Shown piece by piece: positions 44,247 through 51,566 of a stretch of 63,331 bases of DNA. The stretch covers positions 1 to 63,331 of the forward strand of contig CAYJVB010000002.1 of NCBI GenBank assembly GCA_964373575.1, read 5' to 3'. The notes under the pieces were generated by a model. The model did no database searches. It had not been told where the DNA came from and was given only the letters and a program-made list of their open reading frames with translations. A program made the translations under genes and the position numbers. The stretch's first letter is position 1, and every line of letters starts with the position of its first letter. This DNA comes from CAYJVB01 sp964373575 (GTDB taxonomy: Archaea; Aenigmatarchaeota; Aenigmatarchaeia; CG10238-14).

Positions 44247-45164
44247 ATGCAAAAATTTCCATTTTGCTCTATTATAGTACTGAATTATAATACAAGATAT
44301 TTACTTGAAAACTGTTTTAATGCACTAAAGAATCAAGATTATCCTAAAGACAGATATGAAGTTATTCTTGTAGATAATCATTCATCTGACGATTCTGTTG
44401 AATTCACTAAAAAGAAATTCCCTTGGATTAAGATTTTGTTATTGGACAAAAACTATGGATTTGCTGAGGGAAACAATAGAGGATTTGAAGTAGCCAAAGG
44501 AGATTATATTATATTCTTGAATACTGATACAATTGTCCACAATAACTGGCTTAGTGAATTGGTGAAAGTTGCTAGTAGCGATAAGAGAATAGGAATTTGT
44601 GACTCCAATATAGTGGATGAAAGATATGATAGAAAAAGCTTGGGCGAAGGACACATTAACATTTTCGGTCTTGCTAGTATTATGGCAAAAACTAAAGAAC
44701 CAAAAGAAATAGCCTGGGCTTCTGGAACATCATTATTAGTTAAAAGAGAAGTTCTCAAGAAATTAGGATATTGTTTTGATCCAAGTTTTTTTGCATATTA
44801 TGAAGATGTAGACTTATCTTGGAGAACTTGGCTTCAAGGCTATAAGATAATGTATGTTCCGACTTCTGTTGTTGAACATCTAGGCGGTAAAACTTCGGCA
44901 AAGGTTAAGGCTTCAAATCCTTTGTTGATGTATGAATATCGAAACAAACTATGGATGTATAATAAAAACCTTCGTTTGCCCCTTAAGGAAGTCGCTTTAT
45001 TTTTTGTTGCACTTTCAACATTTTTAGTCATGATTAAATATATTCTGTCAAGAAAATGGAAATTTGGTATTTATCCGCTTAGATATGTTTTCACACCTAT
45101 AAAAGAAAATCCAGCACTGAAGACCGTTTCTCTTAAACGGCAATTACAATATTTTTTTGTTTGA
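44247..45164 (+). CDS. GT2-family glycosyltransferase (rhamnosyltransferase-like)
   Basis: From the ATG at 44247 the protein has 305 residues and starts with CSIIVLNYNTRYLLENC, the common N-terminus of GT2 rhamnosyl/galactofuranosyl transferases. LVDNHSSDDSV (about 39), the FLNTDTIV metal motif (about 90) and FFAYYEDVDLSWRTW (about 182) follow, and a membrane-associated helix lies near the C-terminus (about 249-268). The frame is open upstream to 44139, but that adds a non-homologous hydrophobic stretch inside the promoter region, which has a TATA-like tttaactttta near 44220. Confidence 0.88.
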   Translation: MQKFPFCSIIVLNYNTRYLLENCFNALKNQDYPKDRYEVILVDNHSSDDSVEFTKKKFPWIKILLLDKNYGFAEGNNRGFEVAKGDYIIFLNTDTIVHNNWLSELVKVASSDKRIGICDSNIVDERYDRKSLGEGHINIFGLASIMAKTKEPKEIAWASGTSLLVKREVLKKLGYCFDPSFFAYYEDVDLSWRTWLQGYKIMYVPTSVVEHLGGKTSAKVKASNPLLMYEYRNKLWMYNKNLRLPLKEVALFFVALSTFLVMIKYILSRKWKFGIYPLRYVFTPIKENPALKTVSLKRQLQYFFV

Positions 45165-45167
45165 TTA

Positions 45168-46109
45168 TCATTTCATAGGCATTTTAACTCTACTTATGAA
45201 TTTATCGATAATACCATAGAGAACAAACATCATAGAAACGACATCGAAAATGGGCGTTAGAAAAGATTCCCACCGTTTTGTTACTAAAAACATTTTTATC
45301 GATCTCTTTAATTCAATGAATAAGAAGGAGAATAACCCAAAACTACCAAGATAGTTGAATGGGAAGGGTGATAACACTAGCAACAAGTAGATCGGCACTA
45401 ACGCATTGAGCAAAACAAATCCCATTCTAATGAAAGCATCTTTTTTATAATCCTTAAGCGCAAATACCATAGATGTACCGTTCCATTTACATTGACTGAA
45501 CAATTCTTTTAGTCCTTCCACTTGTTTGTGGTATACTACAGCCCTTTCGACATGTCCAATTTTCAAACCTTTAGCTAGCATTCTTTTGTACAATTCCCAA
45601 TCAATATAATATCCATAATCCTGATCAAATCCCTTTAACTGGTCGAATACTTTTTTTCTGAAAACACGTGGGATGTAGACCTTTAATTGGGCCCATCCTA
45701 GCTCATGCCTCAATTGATGCATCCTCGCAAGCAAACTTCCTTTGTTGTAAAGGAATTCCTTGTCTTCTACTGCTGCAATATCTTTATGTCTTCCAAAATA
45801 TTTTGCTATTTCCATTGGATATTGTTTGCTAATTACCATATCTGCATCAAGGAAAGCTAATATATCACCAGTTGAATGTTTCCACCCTAGATTTCTTGCA
45901 TTTCCCACACCTTTGTGTGGACCTTTAATTACACTAAATCCGAATTTTTTTACTTGTTCCCCAGTTTTATCGGTTGATCCGTCATCTACAACTATGACTT
46001 CTAGTTTGTTCTTAAGATAATTGCATTCTTTTAGTGACTGCATCAAATTTGGTAAATCCTTTTCTTCGTTATACGCAGCTATTACAATTGATACTTTTGG
46101 TAATTTCAT
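45168..46109 (-). CDS. GT2-family glycosyltransferase with C-terminal membrane segments
   Basis: The 313-residue protein begins VSIVIAAYNEEKDLPNLM (6-23), with VVDDGSTDKT (about 41-50) and the FLDADMV metal site (about 87), and an YGYYIDWELYKRM segment near 177 matching the ED-type general acid. Two hydrophobic segments (about 240-275) suggest membrane attachment. It is 16 nt downstream of the second RHH-nucleotidyltransferase gene on the same strand and probably in the same operon, so it may be under that regulator's control. Confidence 0.86.
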   Translation of the reverse strand: MKLPKVSIVIAAYNEEKDLPNLMQSLKECNYLKNKLEVIVVDDGSTDKTGEQVKKFGFSVIKGPHKGVGNARNLGWKHSTGDILAFLDADMVISKQYPMEIAKYFGRHKDIAAVEDKEFLYNKGSLLARMHQLRHELGWAQLKVYIPRVFRKKVFDQLKGFDQDYGYYIDWELYKRMLAKGLKIGHVERAVVYHKQVEGLKELFSQCKWNGTSMVFALKDYKKDAFIRMGFVLLNALVPIYLLLVLSPFPFNYLGSFGLFSFLFIELKRSIKMFLVTKRWESFLTPIFDVVSMMFVLYGIIDKFISRVKMPMK

Positions 46110-46125
46110 TAAAACTCACTTCATA

Positions 46126-46953
46126 CTAAACACTATCAATAATTTTTTCTATATCTTTTGTTGTATGAATATTTGCCCAGTTGCCTGAAACAGGGTAACC
46201 TACTAGTTTACCTTCTTTTGCTAATTTAGGAAATATATTGTGCTGCAAATTCCAATTAACGTTTCCGGGTGGGATCAAGTTGAATATGTCTTTTTTCATG
46301 AAACCTATCATAGCGGAAATAAGATTTGTTTTTTTATTTTTTGGAATTTCTTCATAATCGATTATTTTGTAGCCATCCATTTCTACAACACCTTTATTTG
46401 AATTAACATTAGTTCCATTATAAATTGCAAGTGTGGCCGTTCCATTGTGCTCCAGATGAAACTCGTGGATTTTTTTTAAATCAAAATCGAAGTAATGATC
46501 ACAAGGCATGAATAAAAAATCTGTTTTTATAAAATCCTTTACTAGTTCCAATGTCTTTCCGCTTCCCAGTGTGTCTTTCTCCTCGATATAAATTATGTTT
46601 ACACCATATTTATCTCCATTACCAAGTACTTCATATAATTTTGATATTATTGTTGTTGAGCCTGCTATTATTATGTTCACGAAATTTGATGATCGACATT
46701 TGATAATAGCATGTTCTATTAGTTTGTTGCTTCCTAATTGGATTAGAGGTCGGTATGTATTTAGTTCCTTAACAAATAACTTTTTTGGATCTCCACCAGC
46801 TAAAATAACTGCTGTTTTTCTGTTAACTACGTGTTCCTTTAAAATTTTTTCTATCGTATCTGAACGTGATCTTATATAGATCCCATCAACTCTTGAATCG
46901 ATTTCATTAATCAATTCCTTATTTATGCTTAAGGATATTCGAGTTTTTGTCAC
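46126..46953 (-). CDS. ribbon-helix-helix domain fused to a sugar-nucleotidyltransferase-like domain
   Basis: The 275-residue paralogue of 38759-39589. Residues 2-43 are an RHH domain: strand KTRISLSIN, helix NKELINEIDSRV, helix SRSDTIEKILKEHV. The nucleotidyltransferase-like domain follows from about 47 (TAVILAGGDPKKLFVKEL), again lacking the GTR and PKPL parts of the usual signature but keeping PCDHYFDFD. The start is a GTG at 46953. An ATT is the codon just before it. The gene leads a minus-strand pair with a GT2 gene and has an operator-like array upstream. RHH proteins bind DNA as dimers through the strand. The enzyme part may sense sugar-1-phosphate or nucleotide sugar. Function inferred from architecture only. 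Confidence 0.82.
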   Translation of the reverse strand: MTKTRISLSINKELINEIDSRVDGIYIRSRSDTIEKILKEHVVNRKTAVILAGGDPKKLFVKELNTYRPLIQLGSNKLIEHAIIKCRSSNFVNIIIAGSTTIISKLYEVLGNGDKYGVNIIYIEEKDTLGSGKTLELVKDFIKTDFLFMPCDHYFDFDLKKIHEFHLEHNGTATLAIYNGTNVNSNKGVVEMDGYKIIDYEEIPKNKKTNLISAMIGFMKKDIFNLIPPGNVNWNLQHNIFPKLAKEGKLVGYPVSGNWANIHTTKDIEKIIDSV

Positions 46954-46958
46954 AATAA

Positions 46959-47007
46959 GTAATATTGGAGTATTACTATTTATTACATTCGTAATATTCT
47001 TTTTAAG
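46959..47007 (-). promoter_or_regulatory. promoter and phased operator array upstream of the second RHH-nucleotidyltransferase gene
   Basis: On the plus strand the array has GTAATA at 46959-46964, TATTAC at 46971-46976, TATTAC at 46981-46986 and GTAATA at 46991-46996. The start-to-start spacings are 12, 10 and 10 bp, about one helical turn each. The first pair forms the perfect palindrome AGTAATA-ttggag-TATTACT (46958-46977), whose core 46960-46975 matches the arms and spacer length at 38741-38756. The second pair is TATTAC-attc-GTAATA. A TATA-like cttaaaaa lies on the minus strand near 47000-47007, about 27 nt before the palindrome. The gene's GTG at 46953 is 6 nt after the core. Confidence 0.65.
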
Positions 47008-47026
47008 AGTTTTCTAATTATTTGTC

Positions 47027-47203
47027 ATGGTAAATTTGCTCATGATCAATTCTTTGTCTCCTTTTTTGGTTGACGATAGAGCTTTTCTACATCGTGGAAT
47101 GTCACCTGTTGTTGAAGCAGTTTGCATGGGTAGTACATTGGTCTCATATGCATGGAGATGCAGAAGAGACCATTATTTGACAAAGGAGAAACTGGGGTTT
47201 TAA
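47027..47203 (+). CDS. small ORF of unknown function upstream of the oxidoreductase-methyltransferase fusion
   Basis: A 58-codon ORF starting MVNLLMINSLSPFLVDD and ending KEKLGF, 3 nt before the ATG at 47207. Its DNA resembles the following gene (more G and C) rather than the AT-rich surroundings. It contains two cysteines and a basic CRRDH segment. I do not recognise it. It may be a remnant of a transferred gene or a short leader. It is divergent from the RHH-nucleotidyltransferase gene. Confidence 0.3.
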   Translation: MVNLLMINSLSPFLVDDRAFLHRGMSPVVEAVCMGSTLVSYAWRCRRDHYLTKEKLGF

Positions 47204-47206
47204 GAA

Positions 47207-49429
47207 ATGACAGAAATTCCTTCTGTATTGCTTATTGGAGTTGGGTACTGGGGAGTGAATCATCTTCGGGTCTGGTTGAAACTTGAAGCGCAGGGAATGT
47301 GTCGTTTTTTGGGTGTAGTGGATACAAACCTGGAGCGACTTGAGAAGGTGCACAAAGAGTTTGGAGTGCGCACATTTTCGGATGATAGGAGCATTTCGCT
47401 ATGTGACATAGTGGATATTGCCGTGCCCACGTATGATCACTTTTACGTTGCCAAGAAGGCGTTGCTTGCTGGTAAGGATGTGATAGTGGAGAAGCCGCTT
47501 GCCGGAACGCTTGAACAAGCTCTTGAGCTTGAGAGGACTCATCGCGATTCATCGCAGGTCTTTATGGTCGGACATATTTTCCAGTACAATCCTGCGGTTG
47601 ATTACGTGAAGAAGGCCATAGCGAATGGAGAGATAGGGAAGGTTCGTTTTTTGCGGGGACGGTTTATGGGATATCGACAGAAGGAGCACGACGCTGGAAT
47701 TTTGGCTACAACGTCAATGCACTTCATATATCTTGCAAACTACATATTGGGTAAGTCGCCTTTGTCGATACGAGCAAAAGTAGATTACATTTTGGATGAT
47801 CGGTTGGATGATTTTAGTTATATTAGGCTTGACTACAGTCCAGAGTTTTGTGTAATTGAGTCGGACTGCTTTACGCCAGGCAAATGGAGAACATTTGACA
47901 TCATAGGATCTGAAGGTGTGATTTTTTTGGACACACTTGCTCAGCGCGTGGAGGTCCATAGGAAGAAACACGCGAATGTAAACGGCCAGTTTATGCCACT
48001 TGAGGGAGATACACATATTCCACATATACAATTTCAGGAGCCTTTGGTTCTCGAGCTTGAACATTTCTTGCAGTGCATAAAAGAGCATCGACAGCCTATG
48101 ACGGGTATTAAAGAGGCAGTAGAAGTGGTGAAAATAATTGATGCGGCGTACAAGTCATCGCGCACAGACAAAACAGTCAGTTTAATAGATAATGGTTTAG
48201 CGATGCAAAAAAATATAAAATGTCAAATTTGCGGAAGTCGCGAAGTTAACAAGTTCTTGGATTTAGGAGACCACCCACCATGCGATTTTCTTACAAAGGA
48301 ACAGATAAGTGATGAGAAAAAATATCCGCTTGAAGTTTACAATTGTAGGAATTGTAGTTTGGTTCAGATTGGCCAACCGGTGGATCAGAAAATCTTGTTT
48401 AAAGACAATTACCATCACATTGCTGCCCTCTCTTCAAGTTTTAAGAAACATCTTGACGTTTTGGCAGGAAATATCGTAGATAGGTTTGGTCTAACCAAGA
48501 ACGATCAAATGGTTGAGCTTGGGTCAAACGACGGGGCTCTTATGGAAGCTTTTCGTGATCGCGCCGTGAGGGTTTTGGGGGTTGATCCTTCTGACGTGGC
48601 GAAGATCGCAAATGACAAAGGACTAACAACAATTGTTGATTATTTTGATGAAGATCTTTCTAAAAGAATAGTAGGTGAGTATGGTAGGGCGAAAGTAGTT
48701 ACGGCTCTTAATACATTTGCGCACGTAACACATTTAGACACAGTGATGAAGGGTATTAGGAATTTACTTACAGACGACGGTGTATTTATTAGTGAGAGCC
48801 ACTATGTACTCGATTTGATTAAAGGGTTGCAATACGATTTTATTTACCATGAACACTCTCGCTACTACTCTATAAAATCTCTGGTGCATCTTTTTGGAAG
48901 GTTCGACATGGATGTGTTTGATATTGAGAGAATACCGACTCATAGCGGATCGATCCGAGTGTTTGGGTGCAAGAAGGGGGCATATCCAATATCTGAGAGA
49001 ATGACCTCGCTTCTGAAGGAGGAGGAAGAGTTTGGATTATCCAGACAAGAGACATACGAGAAATTTGCGGCTAGAGTTGATGCTCACATTAAGAGTTTTA
49101 AAAAACTGCTCACAGATATAAAGGCTAAAGGTCACACAATTGCTGGTCTTACATTTCCAGCGCGGGCTAATACGCTTCTTGGTGCAACGGATATTGGATC
49201 TGAGACTATTGATTACATTACTGAATTTTCCACTATCAAGATAGGGAAGTACTCACCAGGTTCGCATATTAAAGTTGTTGATCAAGAAATTTTATTTGGC
49301 GATGACGCGCCTGATTACGGGGTGCTTCTTAGTTGGCACATAGCGGACGAAATTATTCCAAGGTTCCGAGCGAAGGGTTTTAAGGGAAAGATTATTGTTC
49401 CTTTACCTGAGCCAAGAATTTTGGATTAA
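47207..49429 (+). CDS. fusion of a Gfo/Idh/MocA oxidoreductase and a sugar C-methyltransferase
   Basis: A 740-residue two-domain enzyme. Residues 1-330 are a Gfo/Idh/MocA oxidoreductase: NAD-binding GVGYWGVNHL (11-20), the EKP motif (95-97), and the C-terminal sheet domain; such enzymes oxidise or reduce a sugar nucleotide at C3 or C4. Residues 333-740 are a TylC3-type C-methyltransferase with its own zinc cysteines (CQICGS), ELGSNDGALM and YHEHSRYYS segments and the terminal PLPEPRILD. An internal ATG at 48203 marks the junction and could start the second half alone. The first half is visibly richer in G/C and CGN codons than the region, suggesting transfer. A combined reduction and C-methylation on one nucleotide sugar is inferred. 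Confidence 0.9.
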   Translation: MTEIPSVLLIGVGYWGVNHLRVWLKLEAQGMCRFLGVVDTNLERLEKVHKEFGVRTFSDDRSISLCDIVDIAVPTYDHFYVAKKALLAGKDVIVEKPLAGTLEQALELERTHRDSSQVFMVGHIFQYNPAVDYVKKAIANGEIGKVRFLRGRFMGYRQKEHDAGILATTSMHFIYLANYILGKSPLSIRAKVDYILDDRLDDFSYIRLDYSPEFCVIESDCFTPGKWRTFDIIGSEGVIFLDTLAQRVEVHRKKHANVNGQFMPLEGDTHIPHIQFQEPLVLELEHFLQCIKEHRQPMTGIKEAVEVVKIIDAAYKSSRTDKTVSLIDNGLAMQKNIKCQICGSREVNKFLDLGDHPPCDFLTKEQISDEKKYPLEVYNCRNCSLVQIGQPVDQKILFKDNYHHIAALSSSFKKHLDVLAGNIVDRFGLTKNDQMVELGSNDGALMEAFRDRAVRVLGVDPSDVAKIANDKGLTTIVDYFDEDLSKRIVGEYGRAKVVTALNTFAHVTHLDTVMKGIRNLLTDDGVFISESHYVLDLIKGLQYDFIYHEHSRYYSIKSLVHLFGRFDMDVFDIERIPTHSGSIRVFGCKKGAYPISERMTSLLKEEEEFGLSRQETYEKFAARVDAHIKSFKKLLTDIKAKGHTIAGLTFPARANTLLGATDIGSETIDYITEFSTIKIGKYSPGSHIKVVDQEILFGDDAPDYGVLLSWHIADEIIPRFRAKGFKGKIIVPLPEPRILD

Positions 49430-49491
49430 ACAAGGATCTTTGGTAGTGACCGAGGTTATATATTGTTATAGTTTTTCGATAATTATTTCAC

Positions 49492-50153
49492 TTAGAAATT
49501 AATCTTGTCTCTTTTTTCTAAATATTTAAGAACTTCATCTAATGGAGCAAGATGGCCTCGCTCATGATAATAATCTATCCGTTTTAATTCCTTTTGAATA
49601 TGCCCTATTCTAGTGCCTACAGATTCACCTTGTGAATGCCTAATTTCTTCTCCCCAATCCATAGTTTTCCCAACTCTGTTATATATTGCAAGGCCGGGAT
49701 ATTCTTTAAGAGCTACACTAACAGCTGTAATAAATGCGCGAAGCTGATGAAAAGGTGGAGCTGTTATATAAATATGCTTCCATCCAGAAACTTTTGCTCC
49801 TCTTATCAAAGCTTGTGATTCGCTACGAGTGTTAAGCCTTACGTCATACGATATTATACGGGCTATATTTTCTTTGGCCACCCGCGATTAATAAACTCTT
49901 GATACCAATTTTTGAATCCTGGATAACCATGTTTCGTCTCTCCATCACAGATAGCGACAGTCTTTACACTTTCTCTGTTGTACAAAACTGCACCAATATT
50001 AAGAACTGAAGCCTGATTATCAGAAGTCTGTGTATACAAATAGACAGCATCAAGTTTCCGTGCTGAAGGTTCTCGGTCACAAATCACTCTAATTGCAAAT
50101 TCAATTCCACTTTCAGTCGAACCAAAGTATTTCATTATTACCATCTTCAACAT
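49492..50153 (-). pseudogene. frameshifted gene, possibly YdcF/DUF218-like
   Basis: Two overlapping minus-strand ORFs (49863-50153 and 49492-49881) join into one protein of about 219 residues if one nucleotide is gained, or if the ribosome slips by -1, at an A-rich run near 49872-49880. The first frame reads ...INRGWPKKI-stop; the second reads AKENIARI from a GTG, and the natural join is RGWPKENIARI. The joined protein has patterns like AICDGETKHGYPG and RSESQALI...GWKHIYITAPP that recall DUF218 (YdcF/SanA) proteins, but I am not sure. It may be a pseudogene, a sequencing error or programmed frameshifting. Confidence 0.5.
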
Positions 50154-50297
50154 TCTTTACTGACCTCATGTCTTATTTTTATCTTATTTATTCTTTGTTG
50201 TAACAATCTAAGCAATAAATATTTTCTAAAACTGTTTGTTCAAAAAATCAAAACACTTAAATATCCTTTTTCAAAAAAACAGTTATAGGATGTCCTT
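50154..50297. promoter_or_regulatory. promoter region of the histone gene
   Basis: The gap contains a TATA-like cttaaata at 50256-50263 with an A-rich stretch on its upstream side. Transcription would begin near 50285, leaving a leader of about 13-15 nt before the ATG at 50298. The reverse strand carries the promoter of the frameshifted gene. No RNA gene seen. Confidence 0.45.
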
Positions 50298-50522
50298 ATG
50301 GCGAAAGATAAGAAGGGGTTACCATTAGCACCACTTGAAAGACTATTAAGAAAAGCTGGGGCAAAAAGGGTATCGAAAGGTGCTGTGAAAGAGTTTTCAA
50401 ATAGGCTAGCTGATTATGTTATTCGGTTATCTGCTGAAGCCGCTACATTAGCTAAACATGCTGGAAGGAAGACAATCATCGAGTCTGATGTCAAAATGGC
50501 TAGAAGAAAGGTTTTGAAGTAA
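50298..50522 (+). CDS. archaeal histone
   Basis: A 74-residue single histone fold that dimerises, wraps DNA and compacts the chromosome. The three helices are visible: about PLAPLERLLRKAG (10-22), the long helix KEFSNRLADYVIRLSAEAATLAKH, and ESDVKMARRKVL. RKTIIESDVKMA is the typical C-terminal histone signature. It is about 5 residues longer at the N-terminus than HMf-type histones (MAKDKKG extension). It heads a run of DNA-related genes (RPA, RadA, EndoQ). Confidence 0.95.
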   Translation: MAKDKKGLPLAPLERLLRKAGAKRVSKGAVKEFSNRLADYVIRLSAEAATLAKHAGRKTIIESDVKMARRKVLK

Positions 50523-50567
50523 TTTCATCTATTTCAACTTTTTGGCACATAATTCTATCGTGGTTGA

Positions 50568-51566
50568 GTGTTTGATTTAGATTATATACTAGCTGAAGTA
50601 GAAAAAAAATCCTCTTTGAATAAAGAAGAATTGCTGGAGAGGATAAAGACTAAGCAGGTAGAGTTGTCAGGTTTGGTTTCAATCGAAGGTGCTACACACC
50701 TTGTGGCTAGAGAACTTGGTATTGATTTGCTGAAGATAACGAACAGACCAATAAAAATAAAAGATATTCAAAATGGCATGAGGAACCTCAATGTAAAGGG
50801 GAGGGTGATCAACATAACAGACGTAAAGGAGTTTCAAAAAAAAGATGGAAGTAGAGGCAAAGTATGCAATATTGTTATTACAGATGGTACAGGCAATATA
50901 AGGATTCCTATTTGGGATAAACAGGTTGACGGTGTCATTGAAAATATTAAAACAGGGGATGTCGTTTTAGTTAAGGATACTCTTGCAAGACAAAACAACT
51001 TTGGAGATGTAGAATTGAATCTGCTTAAGACTTCTGTGTTAGAAAAAACGATGGATGATAGTTCTATACCAACTGCATATGCTAATGTTAAAAAAAATTT
51101 TCAGAGACTTTACATTAAAGACGCTAAAGAAGGTTATTCGGAGATTAGGGGTTGCATTGCAGATGTATTCAATACGAATCCCATTTTTTTAATATGCCCT
51201 GTTTGCAAAGCAAAAGTTGAAAATAAGACGTGCCAAACACATGGATTAGTCGAACCGGAAGTCACAATGATTGTCACAGGTATAATTGATGATGGTACAA
51301 GCAATATAAGGGTTGTTTTTTTCAGAGATAAGGCGAAAGATGTGACAGAACTGGATGCGAATAAACTTCAGGGATTGAATCAAGATGAGATAATTAACAT
51401 AATTAAAGAGAAATTACTAGGAAATGAGTATGTTGTAAAGGGGAGGATACAAAAGAATAAGATTTTTGATACATTGGAAATGATTGTAGATGACGTGGAT
51501 GAGATTGATATAGAAAAGGAGAGTAAAGGACTTATAGATGAAATTGAAAGTTTTAAGTGGTATTGA
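50568..51566 (+). CDS. replication protein A (single-stranded DNA-binding, OB folds plus zinc motif)
   Basis: This 332-residue protein binds single-stranded DNA during replication and repair. It has an N-terminal helical segment, an OB fold (about 65-150, with NVKGRVINITDVKEF and GNIRIPIWDKQ), and a second OB fold (about 175-300) holding the zinc-binding CPVCKAKVENKTCQTHG (C-x2-C...C-x2-H). The start is a GTG at 50568, 45 nt after the histone stop. Its stop overlaps the RadA ATG by one nt, so the two recombination proteins are co-translated. Confidence 0.9.
   Translation: MFDLDYILAEVEKKSSLNKEELLERIKTKQVELSGLVSIEGATHLVARELGIDLLKITNRPIKIKDIQNGMRNLNVKGRVINITDVKEFQKKDGSRGKVCNIVITDGTGNIRIPIWDKQVDGVIENIKTGDVVLVKDTLARQNNFGDVELNLLKTSVLEKTMDDSSIPTAYANVKKNFQRLYIKDAKEGYSEIRGCIADVFNTNPIFLICPVCKAKVENKTCQTHGLVEPEVTMIVTGIIDDGTSNIRVVFFRDKAKDVTELDANKLQGLNQDEIINIIKEKLLGNEYVVKGRIQKNKIFDTLEMIVDDVDEIDIEKESKGLIDEIESFKWY

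Noticed and set aside
46981..46996. TATTAC-attc-GTAATA as a transcription terminator hairpin
   Set aside because: The arms are short and AT-only, no T run follows, and it lies in the promoter region of the RHH gene in phase with other half-sites, so an operator is the better reading.
47714..48088. 124-residue minus-strand ORF inside the Gfo/Idh/MocA domain
   Set aside because: Opposite a well-conserved domain; no ribosome-binding site or motif.
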